From NCBI GenBank assembly GCA_030646755.1, contig JAUSKU010000084.1, forward strand, positions 1 through 64,000: a stretch of 64,000 bases of DNA. Reading direction: 5' to 3'. This stretch comes from Deltaproteobacteria bacterium. Lineage in GTDB: Bacteria; Desulfobacterota; JAENJC01. Under the pieces are notes generated by a model that made no database searches, was not told where the DNA came from, and worked only from the letters and a program-made list of their open reading frames with translations. How positions within the stretch are numbered: position 1 is the stretch's first letter; every line of letters starts with the position of its first letter. Shown here one piece after another: positions 17,501-24,506 of this stretch. The position numbers were made by a program, and so were the translations under genes.

Positions 17501-18368
17501 TGGCGCCGTCGGAACCTGGCTTTACCGGAACCCACAAGTCTGCATATTTGCAGGTTTCTGAGTAATCCGGGGTCATAACCACGAGCTTGGCCCCTCCAGT
17601 GCGGAGCTCTGCGATAAAATGCGCATCAGGTGTCCTGGTCCTGTTTGGCGTAGCTCCTGTAACTATCACATATCCCGAATGGTGCCAGTCCGCACTCTCT
17701 GAAACGTCGGTCTGCTCTCCCCACACCTGAGGATGGGCGCTTGGAAGGTCGGTATAGTAGTCGTAGAAGCTCATGCTCACGCCGCCGATCATCTGGTGAT
17801 AACGTGCGCCTGAGGCATAGCTTATCTGCGACATAGCCGGGATAGGAGAAAAACTGATGTTCCTGTCCGGCCCGTATTTCTTGATTGTATAGACCTGTGC
17901 AGCGGTAATAATCTCGCCGGCAGTATCCCAGTCAAATCTGCGGAACCCGCCTTTTCCTCTGGACCACTTTACCTTCTTGCTTAACTCAGCGTTCTCAACA
18001 ATGCTTGCCCATGCATCAACAGGGTCAGCATGCTTTGTCTTGGCCTCTTTCCATGCGTCAATTAGAGTTCCGCGTACATATGGATATTTTATTCTAACAG
18101 GGCTGTAAACATACCATGAGGCCGAAATACCTCTCTGGCATCCTCTTGGCTCATAAGGCGGCACACTTGGCTCCAATAAAGGATAATCAATAGCCTGCAG
18201 TTCCCAGGTAATGATACCGTCCTTTACATATACCATCCAGCTGCATCCACCTGTACAGTTATTACCATGGGTGCTTCTAACTGCCTTGTCATGCTGCCAG
18301 CGGTTCCTGTAAAACTCTTCCCAACCTCTTTTACTTGGATTAATCTCGTCTTGGATCCATGTAGCCAT
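14589..18368 (-). CDS. narG: respiratory nitrate reductase alpha subunit NarG
   Basis: Catalytic molybdenum subunit, 1259 residues, reducing nitrate to nitrite. The N-terminal FS0 ligands are HGNNCTGGCSW (His then CX3C) and PRGCQRG. The segment FYDYYTDLPSAHPQVWGEQT contains the aspartate expected to ligate molybdenum, followed by SADWHHSGYVIVTG. No twin-arginine signal precedes residue 40, which argues for a cytoplasm-facing NarG rather than a periplasmic nitrite oxidoreductase. Downstream are narH, narJ and narI with overlaps; upstream by three bases is a c-type cytochrome gene. Confidence 0.96.
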   Translation of the reverse strand: MATWIQDEINPSKRGWEEFYRNRWQHDKAVRSTHGNNCTGGCSWMVYVKDGIITWELQAIDYPLLEPSVPPYEPRGCQRGISASWYVYSPVRIKYPYVRGTLIDAWKEAKTKHADPVDAWASIVENAELSKKVKWSRGKGGFRRFDWDTAGEIITAAQVYTIKKYGPDRNISFSPIPAMSQISYASGARYHQMIGGVSMSFYDYYTDLPSAHPQVWGEQTDVSESADWHHSGYVIVTGATPNRTRTPDAHFIAELRTGGAKLVVMTPDYSETCKYADLWVPVKPGSDGAIWMAINHVILKEFYVDRQVPYFVDYSKAYTDLPHLIKLRKTKNGFEMGRFLIAKDLMEYADTDNNEWKYAMWDPKANKARITYGGVGYRWAKDKDSHGKWNTLVKDGKSNESFDPALSILDSKDEAVECAFYELDSGEVYKRQVPVKYIETATEGRIPVTTVFDMQMSHLGVARKGLTGDFAKNYDDDTAFSPAWQEKYTGIGRATIIQIAREFASNAEVTKGRSMVLSGSSSNHYYHSDLIYRSFIGALMLCGCIGRNGGGQNHYVGQEKLACFDAWGQVSLGLDWQRPPRLQNTPSFWYVHTQMFKFDDKLTEYAVMPDKSKVTYEHCADWQVRAVRIGGLPWFGQWNKSSLVVAEDAMKAGAKTDAEIVDYTVKQLKSGSLQFGVEDPDAPENWPRVWMIWRGNALGSSARGQEYFLKFLLGTHNNLDCEEVAKPHIKEMKYRESPLGKLDLIVDLNMRMNTTPTYSDIVLPAAHWYEKEDINTTDLHTFIHPMGAAVPPNWEAKSDWDAFKFIAQKFSKLAEKHLSKPVKDIVMTPLMHDTPGEIAQPAIPDVKDWKKGECEAIPGQTMPNFNVVTRDYPNTYNKYVSFGPLMKTKYGFHGILLNGKPFYDEYMSDPHVDKVEWGGEKYISLQTAKEAANIVMFFSNVTNGEANYQAWQEEEHHSGLHGDTYKEAKDSVKKIFGHDPSRVWTLKHVDLYPKAMQEAHTEYHGLAEEVAGPDRNFRTNYDDIVRQPRRYLNSPLWTGDTRNGRTYNAYTNQIDFRLPWRTLTGRQHFYLDHPTYLEFGEALCTHKYKLDPSKMNELKRSDKTGALHLNYITPHGKWAIHSTHYDNLRMLTLSRGGNTVWVNDRDAASIGIKDNDWVEAYNDNGVYVARAVVSARIPTGTLFAYHSQERTVNVPKAQTRNKIRGGYHNSLPRQRLKMPTLSVAGYGQFSYGFNSWGPIPIIRDTTILLRKMKNQEVEW

Positions 18369-18371
18369 TAT

Positions 18372-19052
18372 TTATATTCCTCCTTTTCCGCCATAATTTC
18401 TCCACAATGCATCATGGGCAGTATTCTTTGTTCTCTTGCTGTACCTTTTGCTCCAGATGATACTGAAAAGTATCATTATTGCTACAAATCCTATTAAGCC
18501 GATCCCGGCAAAGGTACCTGTCTGTGATGGGGCCACTTCGTTCGCTCCTTGAACCTTAAGGAACGCCCTCAGGTCTTCCATCTCCTTCTCAGTGATGTTC
18601 TTGGCCGTAAAGATCGGTCCCATTGTAGGGCTGCCGCCTCCGTTGACCCATGCAGTGCTGAGTAAGGGATTCTTTGACTCATCGACATACGCCATCGTCA
18701 GGTTTGGACCAAGATTCCCCCCGTCCAATGCGCCCACACTGGCGCTGTGACAAGATATGCAGGCGGGACCCGCATTAGTAAATTTCATCTCCCCTGTAAA
18801 TAATGCCCTGCCGAGATTCGCATCTCCGGCCTCTACCGGAGCAACTTCTACTGGCGCAGCTTGCTCGGCTGAAGGAGCTCCCTCGGTAACAGCCGCCGGC
18901 GTTTCTGCCTGAACAGCCGGTGCCGCTTGGCCTGTTGCTGCCTGCTCAGCCTTAACTGCTACTGGAAGCGACACCATCCCAGTAATGAGGCATACCGCCA
19001 ATAATGGCTTAAGACCTTTCTTAAATAAACCCTGATAACCACTCACCACCAT
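18372..19052 (-). CDS. membrane-anchored monoheme cytochrome c of the nar operon
   Basis: A 226-residue protein with an N-terminal signal (LLAVCLITGMVSLPVAVKA), an Ala/Pro/Glu-rich linker, one heme site CISCH (near residue 96) and axial methionine candidates in SPTMGPIF. A C-terminal helix (FAGIGLIGFVAIMILFSIIW) anchors it with a basic cytoplasmic tail. It is the first gene of the nar operon, three bases before narG. A role as electron donor or exit route for the nitrate reductase is likely; cytochromes in this place are known in some nar operons such as that of Thermus, although this one has a single heme. Confidence 0.85.
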   Translation of the reverse strand: MVVSGYQGLFKKGLKPLLAVCLITGMVSLPVAVKAEQAATGQAAPAVQAETPAAVTEGAPSAEQAAPVEVAPVEAGDANLGRALFTGEMKFTNAGPACISCHSASVGALDGGNLGPNLTMAYVDESKNPLLSTAWVNGGGSPTMGPIFTAKNITEKEMEDLRAFLKVQGANEVAPSQTGTFAGIGLIGFVAIMILFSIIWSKRYSKRTKNTAHDALWRNYGGKGGI

Positions 19053-19087
19053 AACTCTGCACCTCCTTTGATAAAATTCGTGTAACC

Positions 19088-19116
19088 TTTGTACATGACC
19101 CTAAAACGCTTGTCAA
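19088..19116 (-). promoter_or_regulatory. sigma70 promoter of the nar operon
   Basis: On the minus strand TTGACA (19116-19111), a 17-base spacer and TACAAA (19093-19088), followed by AAAGGAGGTG before the ATG at 19052. The -35 is perfect and the ribosome binding site strong. I see no clear FNR box next to it. Confidence 0.7.
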
Positions 19117-19163
19117 TCTTTTTTTTTGGTTCGAGAAAAAAAATATTTCCTTACTAAAAAGCT

Positions 19164-19601
19164 CTATTTAAAAACCCATAAAATAGGGCAAGGCGACCTT
19201 TTGGTCACCCTATCTATAGTGCTACCATGAAAGAGCTTTCCAACAGGAGAATAGCGATGGCTTGCCATAACAATAACATCAGCCCCTTTCTCCATGGCCT
19301 CTGCAATTACCTCATTAGAAACCTCACCGTCTCTTAAAACCAGCTCGATATCTTTTACGCCACTCGCCTCAACTTTAGCCCTTTGCTTCAACAAGAATTC
19401 CCTTCCTTCGCTCAGCCATCCCTCACGAATTGTGTCCCATTCCTTGGAATCCGACATGAGTACCGCTTTAAACGCCTTCTCCGATACATGCAGGAGTATC
19501 AGCTTAGCGCCGGAGATCTTGCTTAAATAAACAGCCTCATCTAATGCCTTATCCCCCAAATCGGAGCCATCTACGGGGCAAATAATAGTCTTGTAGCTCA
19601 T
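19164..19601 (-). CDS. universal stress protein UspA family
   Basis: A 145-residue UspA-fold protein. It opens with YKTIICPVDGSDLGDKALDE, the usual first strand and helix, and ends with VIVMASHRYSPVGKLFHGST followed by ITKRSPCPILWVF-like sequence, the region of the ATP-binding glycine motif. Single domain, cytoplasmic. It lies between the nar operon and a second NarK-type gene, all on the minus strand, which suggests a link with respiratory stress; the nar promoter lies downstream, so nar is transcribed independently. Confidence 0.88.
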   Translation of the reverse strand: MSYKTIICPVDGSDLGDKALDEAVYLSKISGAKLILLHVSEKAFKAVLMSDSKEWDTIREGWLSEGREFLLKQRAKVEASGVKDIELVLRDGEVSNEVIAEAMEKGADVIVMASHRYSPVGKLFHGSTIDRVTKRSPCPILWVFK

Positions 19602-19654
19602 TATGTCTGTTCCCTCTTAATTGGATTTTAAGTCGCTATACAAACATGCGCTTT

Positions 19655-20866
19655 TTATCTGCGCGCTTTCGCCTTACCACCCTTTTCTATCCACTTACCT
19701 TCCCAAATCCTCTGTTCCCTCTTCATCCCAAAGAAAACGGCCGTGGCAAAGAGGGCGAAGGCAAGAAAACCCCATTGGAATGTTCCTGTATACTGCTTTG
19801 ATAGTCCCATGGCATTCGGTATAAAACCTCCCCCCAGAGCTCCTATTTCCCCGATCATGCTTCCTGTGACCGCCGTAGTAGTTGGCCACCGTAGCGGCAC
19901 CAATTGGAATACGGCTCCATTTCCCATCCCGAGGAAACCAAAGACAAGCATAAACAAGATAGTGGTTACAGCAAGGGGAAGTTCAAAACTAATCGCAATC
20001 ATCAAAATGATAACGGCAATATAGACCAAGGTCAATGTATTGACGCCGCCCCATCTATCAGAGATGTAACCTCCGACTACTCTGATACCGCTTCCCATCA
20101 AGGCAGCCAGCATGGTTAACTGGCCGGCCTGGATCTTTGTTACTCCAAACTGATCATGAAAAAATGTAGGAAGGAAGTTGGAAAGACCGATAAACCCGCC
20201 AAAGGTTATTATATACATGGAATTGAAAGCCCATCCATCCTTCTCCACCAGACACTTTAACAGCTCCTTAAGTGAGTGGTGCTCTTTATCCGGTGGCTCC
20301 TTTGCAAATACCATCATTACTACCATAGGCAACATCATCGTAAATGCTGCAAGGCCATATACTGTTGACCATCCATAAGCCTGAGCCAAAGGAGGAGCAA
20401 ACAAGACAGCAAGGACTGTCCCGCTGTTCCCTGCTCCAGCTATCCCCATCGCCAACCCCTTCTTCTCTGGAGGGAACCAGCCGGAACCGAGGGACAAAGC
20501 TACCCCGAAGCTCGCTCCTGCTATGCCAAGGAGAACTCCCATATTCAACACTTCAGAATATGTGTCAACTAAGAAATAACCGTAAGCAAGGGCAATAGAT
20601 ATCAGGCCCATCTCCAGCAATGCAGCGTTCTTTCTCCCTATATACTGCGCCAGGATTCCCAGGGGAAAGCGCATGAGGGCGCCGGACATTATAGGCACAG
20701 ATATCATGAATCCCTTCTGGGCAGGGGTCAAATTGAAAGACTCACTTATAAAAGGCGCCATTGCGCCATTTAAGACCCATATTGCAAAACAGAAGTCAAA
20801 ATACAGAAATGATGCGAAAAGAGTACCCGGATGACCAGACTTCAGAAAGGTTTTAAACCCAGCCAT
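19655..20866 (-). CDS. NarK1-like MFS nitrate/nitrite transporter
   Basis: Major facilitator of 403 residues with twelve hydrophobic segments. The nitrate porter signature is partly seen in GIAGASFGVALSLGSGWFPP followed by KKGLAMGIAGAGNSGTVLAVLFAPPLA, and the N-terminal half has MRFPLGILAQYIGRKNAALLE. It differs clearly from the longer NarK at 10098 and probably represents the symporter-type NarK1, importing nitrate, while the other exchanges it. The assignment of mode is inference from family knowledge. It is upstream of uspA on the same strand. Confidence 0.82.
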   Translation of the reverse strand: MAGFKTFLKSGHPGTLFASFLYFDFCFAIWVLNGAMAPFISESFNLTPAQKGFMISVPIMSGALMRFPLGILAQYIGRKNAALLEMGLISIALAYGYFLVDTYSEVLNMGVLLGIAGASFGVALSLGSGWFPPEKKGLAMGIAGAGNSGTVLAVLFAPPLAQAYGWSTVYGLAAFTMMLPMVVMMVFAKEPPDKEHHSLKELLKCLVEKDGWAFNSMYIITFGGFIGLSNFLPTFFHDQFGVTKIQAGQLTMLAALMGSGIRVVGGYISDRWGGVNTLTLVYIAVIILMIAISFELPLAVTTILFMLVFGFLGMGNGAVFQLVPLRWPTTTAVTGSMIGEIGALGGGFIPNAMGLSKQYTGTFQWGFLAFALFATAVFFGMKREQRIWEGKWIEKGGKAKARR

Positions 20867-21320
20867 ATTTGCCTCACTTATAGTGTTAGATTTGGTAATT
20901 TATCGGGTTTTTTTGCTGCCTGCCCAAAAAGGGCTTAATTAGACTCGTGAAGAAGTGCAAAGGCTATGCCAACACTTTTTTTGGAATCTACTTCATAGCG
21001 GGAACCCGTTGATTTTGTTTACTATATTTACTTTTTTGAGCGATCAGAGGACTATGGAATGGGAATCGCTATAAACAAGCACGTGTTACCTTTCAGTAAC
21101 AACTATTCAAGCTTTTTTGGATTTATGCAATGAATCCAGGGAGTAACAAGCGCTACCTTTTGGGAACAGATGTGTCGTTAAGTGCGTCATTAACCTTTTA
21201 AGAAAAACTTTCAGCCTCTCAAAAAACTTATCAGATAAAATAAAAAGTTTTATTTGACTTCTTCTATCATGGTTGATCCTAACCTGATATCTTGCGGACA
21301 TTCTTGGACTCTTTCAGAAA
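20867..21320. other. intergenic region with a degraded toxin-like frame
   Basis: About 450 bases between the NarK1-like gene and the Phd antitoxin. A 64-codon frame on the minus strand (21107-21301), 20 bases downstream of the antitoxin, starts MSARYQVRINHDRRSQIKLF; the RYQVRIN pattern is faintly like a RelE/ParE toxin strand, but the rest is not. It may be a decayed toxin. No other gene is seen. Confidence 0.3.
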
Positions 21321-21563
21321 TCATCTGACAGGCCGTGTCCTTTTTGCTGCGATATCCTCTTCCGCCGGGACAAGGAGCCTTGCAAGATTGCTTGCCTTAA
21401 GATACTTCTCATAAACCTTCGCATAAATAAGCACCGCATCTGCCTTGCCGCTGACCGTCAACACGACCGGGCGACCGGTGTGATGTATCTGCTCAAGGAT
21501 CTCCCGTGCGCTTAGCTTTAAATCAGTGACCGACAGGATATCTTCTACAAGGTCAAGAGACAT
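21321..21563 (-). CDS. Phd/YefM-type antitoxin without intact toxin
   Basis: An 80-residue antitoxin-like protein: VTDLKLSAREILEQIHHTGRP, then VLTVSGKADAVLIYAKVYEKYL, the normal Phd/YefM DNA-binding layout. The C-terminal tail would neutralise a toxin, but no intact toxin gene follows; only a short doubtful frame is present downstream. It may be an orphan regulator or a decayed pair. Confidence 0.7.
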   Translation of the reverse strand: MSLDLVEDILSVTDLKLSAREILEQIHHTGRPVVLTVSGKADAVLIYAKVYEKYLKASNLARLLVPAEEDIAAKRTRPVR

Positions 21564-21660
21564 GCTTTGCCCCCATCTGGCAATATGTTATGCATTTAAT
21601 TTAGTATTAAATTAGGTGCTCGGCAAGAAAAAAGAGATAACTGGTGGGGCTTGTCCTTGA

Positions 21661-22482
21661 TTAAAATCTAAAAACCGCCACCATCCCGTACTTTCCCTCA
21701 GACGGGATGGTTATAGGGACTAAATAGACGTTGCCTGCCTTTTTGTCCTTATGAAGGTAGACAACGCTCTTACCGACGACCGTTCCCAGAACAGCTCCTG
21801 CAAAGACATCGGAGGCCCAGTGCTTGTCGTCATAAACCCTTTGCAATGCAACGGCAGAGGCAAGGCCGTAGGCAGTGACATCGACCCAGGGCTCGTCGTA
21901 CTCATCGGCAAAGACCGATGCGATAGAAAATGCGCTGGTGGTGTGACCCGAAGGGAATGAGGTGTGGGCAGAATCGAAAGAAAATGGCGAAAACTTGGTG
22001 CTTCCTTCGTCCTCATTTGGCCTCGTCCGTCCCGCCCCTGTCTTGACTACGGTCCCGATGGTGTTGGCGACAATAAAAGACTCAAAAGAAAGGAGAGAGG
22101 TCTCCTGCATCTTTTCGTTTTCAAGGAGATAGCCGCTGCCGCCGTATAAGGCAAGGAAGGCAAGGTCGTACAGACCGTTACCGAACTTCTCGGCTATTGT
22201 GGAAATGTTATCGGCGGATGAAGACTGATGGTCCTGGGCATAATCCCTGATCTTGTCGTCCTGGGTGTAAAGAACCACGCCTGTACCTATGATGCCAAGG
22301 GTCACAAGGGCGCTATTCCTGTCCATCCTCGACGGGGATGTGGCGATGTAAGTGAAGTCTTCCTTGAGATTGCCAAGAAGGGAGTATCTTTCTTCTGCAA
22401 GGGAAGCAGAAATATTGAAAAACAGAGAGAATATAATTAATAAAATGGGCGGCCACAGAGGGACCGCCCCTACCCTAAACAT
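21661..22482 (-). CDS. PAP2-family phosphatase
   Basis: A 273-residue phosphatidic acid phosphatase type 2 protein. After a signal segment (ILLIIFSLFFNISASLA) the three PAP2 motifs are present: KTGAGRTRP, FPSGHTT and QRVYDDKHWASDV, giving the lysine, arginines and two catalytic histidines. The usual serine of motif three is a glutamine. It should act on lipid phosphates at the periplasmic face. The ATG overlaps the stop of the DegT gene (TAATG), so the two are co-translated, linking it to sugar or lipid A work. Confidence 0.85.
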   Translation of the reverse strand: MFRVGAVPLWPPILLIIFSLFFNISASLAEERYSLLGNLKEDFTYIATSPSRMDRNSALVTLGIIGTGVVLYTQDDKIRDYAQDHQSSSADNISTIAEKFGNGLYDLAFLALYGGSGYLLENEKMQETSLLSFESFIVANTIGTVVKTGAGRTRPNEDEGSTKFSPFSFDSAHTSFPSGHTTSAFSIASVFADEYDEPWVDVTAYGLASAVALQRVYDDKHWASDVFAGAVLGTVVGKSVVYLHKDKKAGNVYLVPITIPSEGKYGMVAVFRF

Positions 22483-23588
22483 TAAATCGCACCTTTGACA
22501 ACAGATACCACCCTATCTATCTCCTCCTCCGTCAGTTCCGGGAATATCGGAAGAGACATAACCTGCTCGGAAACCGTTTCGGTATTCTGAAGCACAAGCC
22601 CCTGGTAGTCGTTCTTATAAACCTCCTGCTTATGAAGAGGCACGGGGTAGTAAATCGCTGAAGCTATCCCCTCTTTTGTAAGGGCCTCTATTATCCTCTC
22701 CCTGTTCCTTACCTTTATCGTGTACTGATGATAGACATGCATGCTGTTCCCGTCCTCGTAAGGGGCTATGACGTCAGTTCCCTCAAACGACTTTGAATAC
22801 AGATGTGCATTTTTATTCCTCAGAGCATTGAAGCTGTCCATCCTCTTGAGCTTCACCCTCAGGATGGCAGCCTGGATCTCATCGAGCCTTGAGTTGTACC
22901 CTATCACGGAATGATAATAGCGGACCTTACTCCCGTGGTTCCTGAGCATCTTCACTTTCTCTGCCAGCTCTGAGTCGTTGGTAGTCACCATACCACCGTC
23001 GCCGTAGCAGCCCAGGTTCTTGGAAGGGAAAAAGGAGAAGCACCCGAACTCCCCGAAACCTCCTGTCATCTTCCCCTTGTAATCCCCGCCGAAAGACTGG
23101 GCGCAGTCCTCTATGACCTTAAGGTTGTACTTCTTTGCAATGGCCATTATGGGGTCCATGTCAGCAGCCTGGCCGTAAAGATGGACGGGGATGATGGCCT
23201 TTACCTTTGAGGCATCATGAGTTGCAAGGTACTCTTCAATCTTAGAGGCATCTATATTGAACGTATCAGGATGGATGTCCACGAAAACAGGCTTCGCTCC
23301 GACATAACTAATGGCCTCTGCCGTTGCTATGAATGTAAATGGGGTCGTTATGACCTCGTCACCGGGCCCTATGCCGCAGGCAAGAATTGCCAGATGCAGC
23401 GCTTCGGTGCCATTGGCCAGCGCTACGGCATGTTTCACTCCGAGGTATTGAGCAGCCTCCTCTTCAAACTTCTGGACATTTGGCCCCAGGATGAACTGGG
23501 CCGCCTCCAGCGCCTTCAGCACTGCCTCGTCTATCTCTGCCTTAAGTTCTAAATACTGTCTCTTCAAATCTACCATTGGAATCTGCAT
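22482..23588 (-). CDS. DegT/DnrJ/EryC1/StrS family sugar aminotransferase
   Basis: PLP-dependent aminotransferase of 368 residues, making an amino sugar from a nucleotide-linked keto sugar in the family. PLP-lysine motif SFFPSKNLGCYGDGG, the PLP-binding IEDCAQSFG aspartate region, and GNGTEALHLA-like ALANGTEALHLAI are visible. It follows lpxI by 14 bases and overlaps the PAP2 gene. A role in lipopolysaccharide or lipid A sugar modification fits these neighbours. Confidence 0.9.
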   Translation of the reverse strand: MQIPMVDLKRQYLELKAEIDEAVLKALEAAQFILGPNVQKFEEEAAQYLGVKHAVALANGTEALHLAILACGIGPGDEVITTPFTFIATAEAISYVGAKPVFVDIHPDTFNIDASKIEEYLATHDASKVKAIIPVHLYGQAADMDPIMAIAKKYNLKVIEDCAQSFGGDYKGKMTGGFGEFGCFSFFPSKNLGCYGDGGMVTTNDSELAEKVKMLRNHGSKVRYYHSVIGYNSRLDEIQAAILRVKLKRMDSFNALRNKNAHLYSKSFEGTDVIAPYEDGNSMHVYHQYTIKVRNRERIIEALTKEGIASAIYYPVPLHKQEVYKNDYQGLVLQNTETVSEQVMSLPIFPELTEEEIDRVVSVVKGAI

Positions 23589-23602
23589 AATATCTCCTTT
23601 AT

Positions 23603-24418
23603 TTAAACCGCTACTATCGCAATCCCGTTCCTGTCTGCCTCTTTTACTACCGCTTCTATATCAACAACAAAGGTCTTGTTTGCCTCTAAAGCAAGGGCCT
23701 TTCCTCCTGACTCTATTAACGATTTTAAAGTATTCATCCCTACAGTCGGGATGTCGAACCTGAGGTCCTGATTCGGCTTTGCCACCTTGACAACGACTAT
23801 GCCGCCTCTACCTAAGATCCCTCCCCTTTTTATCGCCTCGTCCGTCCCCTCTATCGCCTCAACAGCTATAACTGCCCTGTCTTTAACTATCACTGTCTGG
23901 CCTATGTCAAGCCCCGCGATCCCTTTGGCCATCTCCATCCCGAACTCCATGTCTGCGGTCTCTTCCTTGGTCGGTTTCCTCTTTGTAAGGACGCCGGGAC
24001 CAGGCATCATATCTTCAAGGAAGATGGTCTGTTCTATAACATCAATGCCGTCCTTCTTCAATTCGTCAACAATGGCGAGCATGATGGTATCGTCCTTCCT
24101 GTCTTTCAGCCTTGCCATAAGGGTGATGGCCCGGAGGTCGAATTTTATATCCTTGAAGATTAGGGATTTGTTGACCTTCCCTATAAAGACCAGCTCCTTT
24201 ATCCCCTCATCCTTCATGGTCTTTATGATTTTCCCTACCTGTCCAACGCTGAAGGAATGGAGCCGGCTAACGATCCCATCAAGCCCCTTTTTCGCCTCCT
24301 CTGCAATGGCAACGGCAATAACCTCTGCCCCTTTTCCCATTGCAGCCCTGGCCCATATAAAGGGCATATCACCGGCGCCTGCGATCAACCCTATCCTTTT
24401 AGACCAAGTTGCTTTCAT
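23603..24418 (-). CDS. lpxI: UDP-2,3-diacylglucosamine pyrophosphatase LpxI
   Basis: LpxI (formerly DUF1009), 271 residues, hydrolyses UDP-2,3-diacylglucosamine to lipid X in lipid A synthesis; it replaces LpxH in many bacteria. The sequence opens IGLIAGAGDMPFIWARAA, has ELVFIGKVNKSL and DDTIMLAIVDELKKDGI, and near the C-terminus AVEAIEGTDEAIKRGG and FDIPTVGMNTL, all LpxI hallmarks. It is evidence for an outer membrane. Start at 24418 lies inside a 52-base sequence repeated at 43440. Confidence 0.92.
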   Translation of the reverse strand: MKATWSKRIGLIAGAGDMPFIWARAAMGKGAEVIAVAIAEEAKKGLDGIVSRLHSFSVGQVGKIIKTMKDEGIKELVFIGKVNKSLIFKDIKFDLRAITLMARLKDRKDDTIMLAIVDELKKDGIDVIEQTIFLEDMMPGPGVLTKRKPTKEETADMEFGMEMAKGIAGLDIGQTVIVKDRAVIAVEAIEGTDEAIKRGGILGRGGIVVVKVAKPNQDLRFDIPTVGMNTLKSLIESGGKALALEANKTFVVDIEAVVKEADRNGIAIVAV

Positions 24419-24449
24419 ACATTTACTCTTGAGATTAATGAAAGCTTAC
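24398..24449. repeat. 52-bp repeat overlapping the lpxI start, partner at 43440
   Basis: This stretch, covering the first lpxI codons and upstream bases, matches 43440-43491 with about six differences. It contains an imperfect hairpin (GCTTTCAT and ATGAAAGC). Confidence 0.5.
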
Positions 24450-24506
24450 TTGGTATTATACCTGAGCACTCAAAGTCGTTATTTGAATGCGAATTGGTGT
24501 TTGCCA

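Noticed and set aside
14589..18368. NarG as nitrite oxidoreductase alpha subunit of a nitrite oxidiser
   Set aside because: No twin-arginine signal, a typical NarI and NarJ follow, and the Fe-S and Mo motifs match membrane-bound Nar. Reverse operation cannot be excluded but is not supported.
19053..19163. FNR-type operator before the nar operon
   Set aside because: No TTGAT-N4-ATCAA site could be found in the gap; only a sigma70 promoter is supported.
21107..21301. 64-codon frame as a RelE-type toxin for the Phd antitoxin
   Set aside because: Only a short RYQVRIN segment looks toxin-like; the rest has no toxin features and no ribosome binding site is clear.
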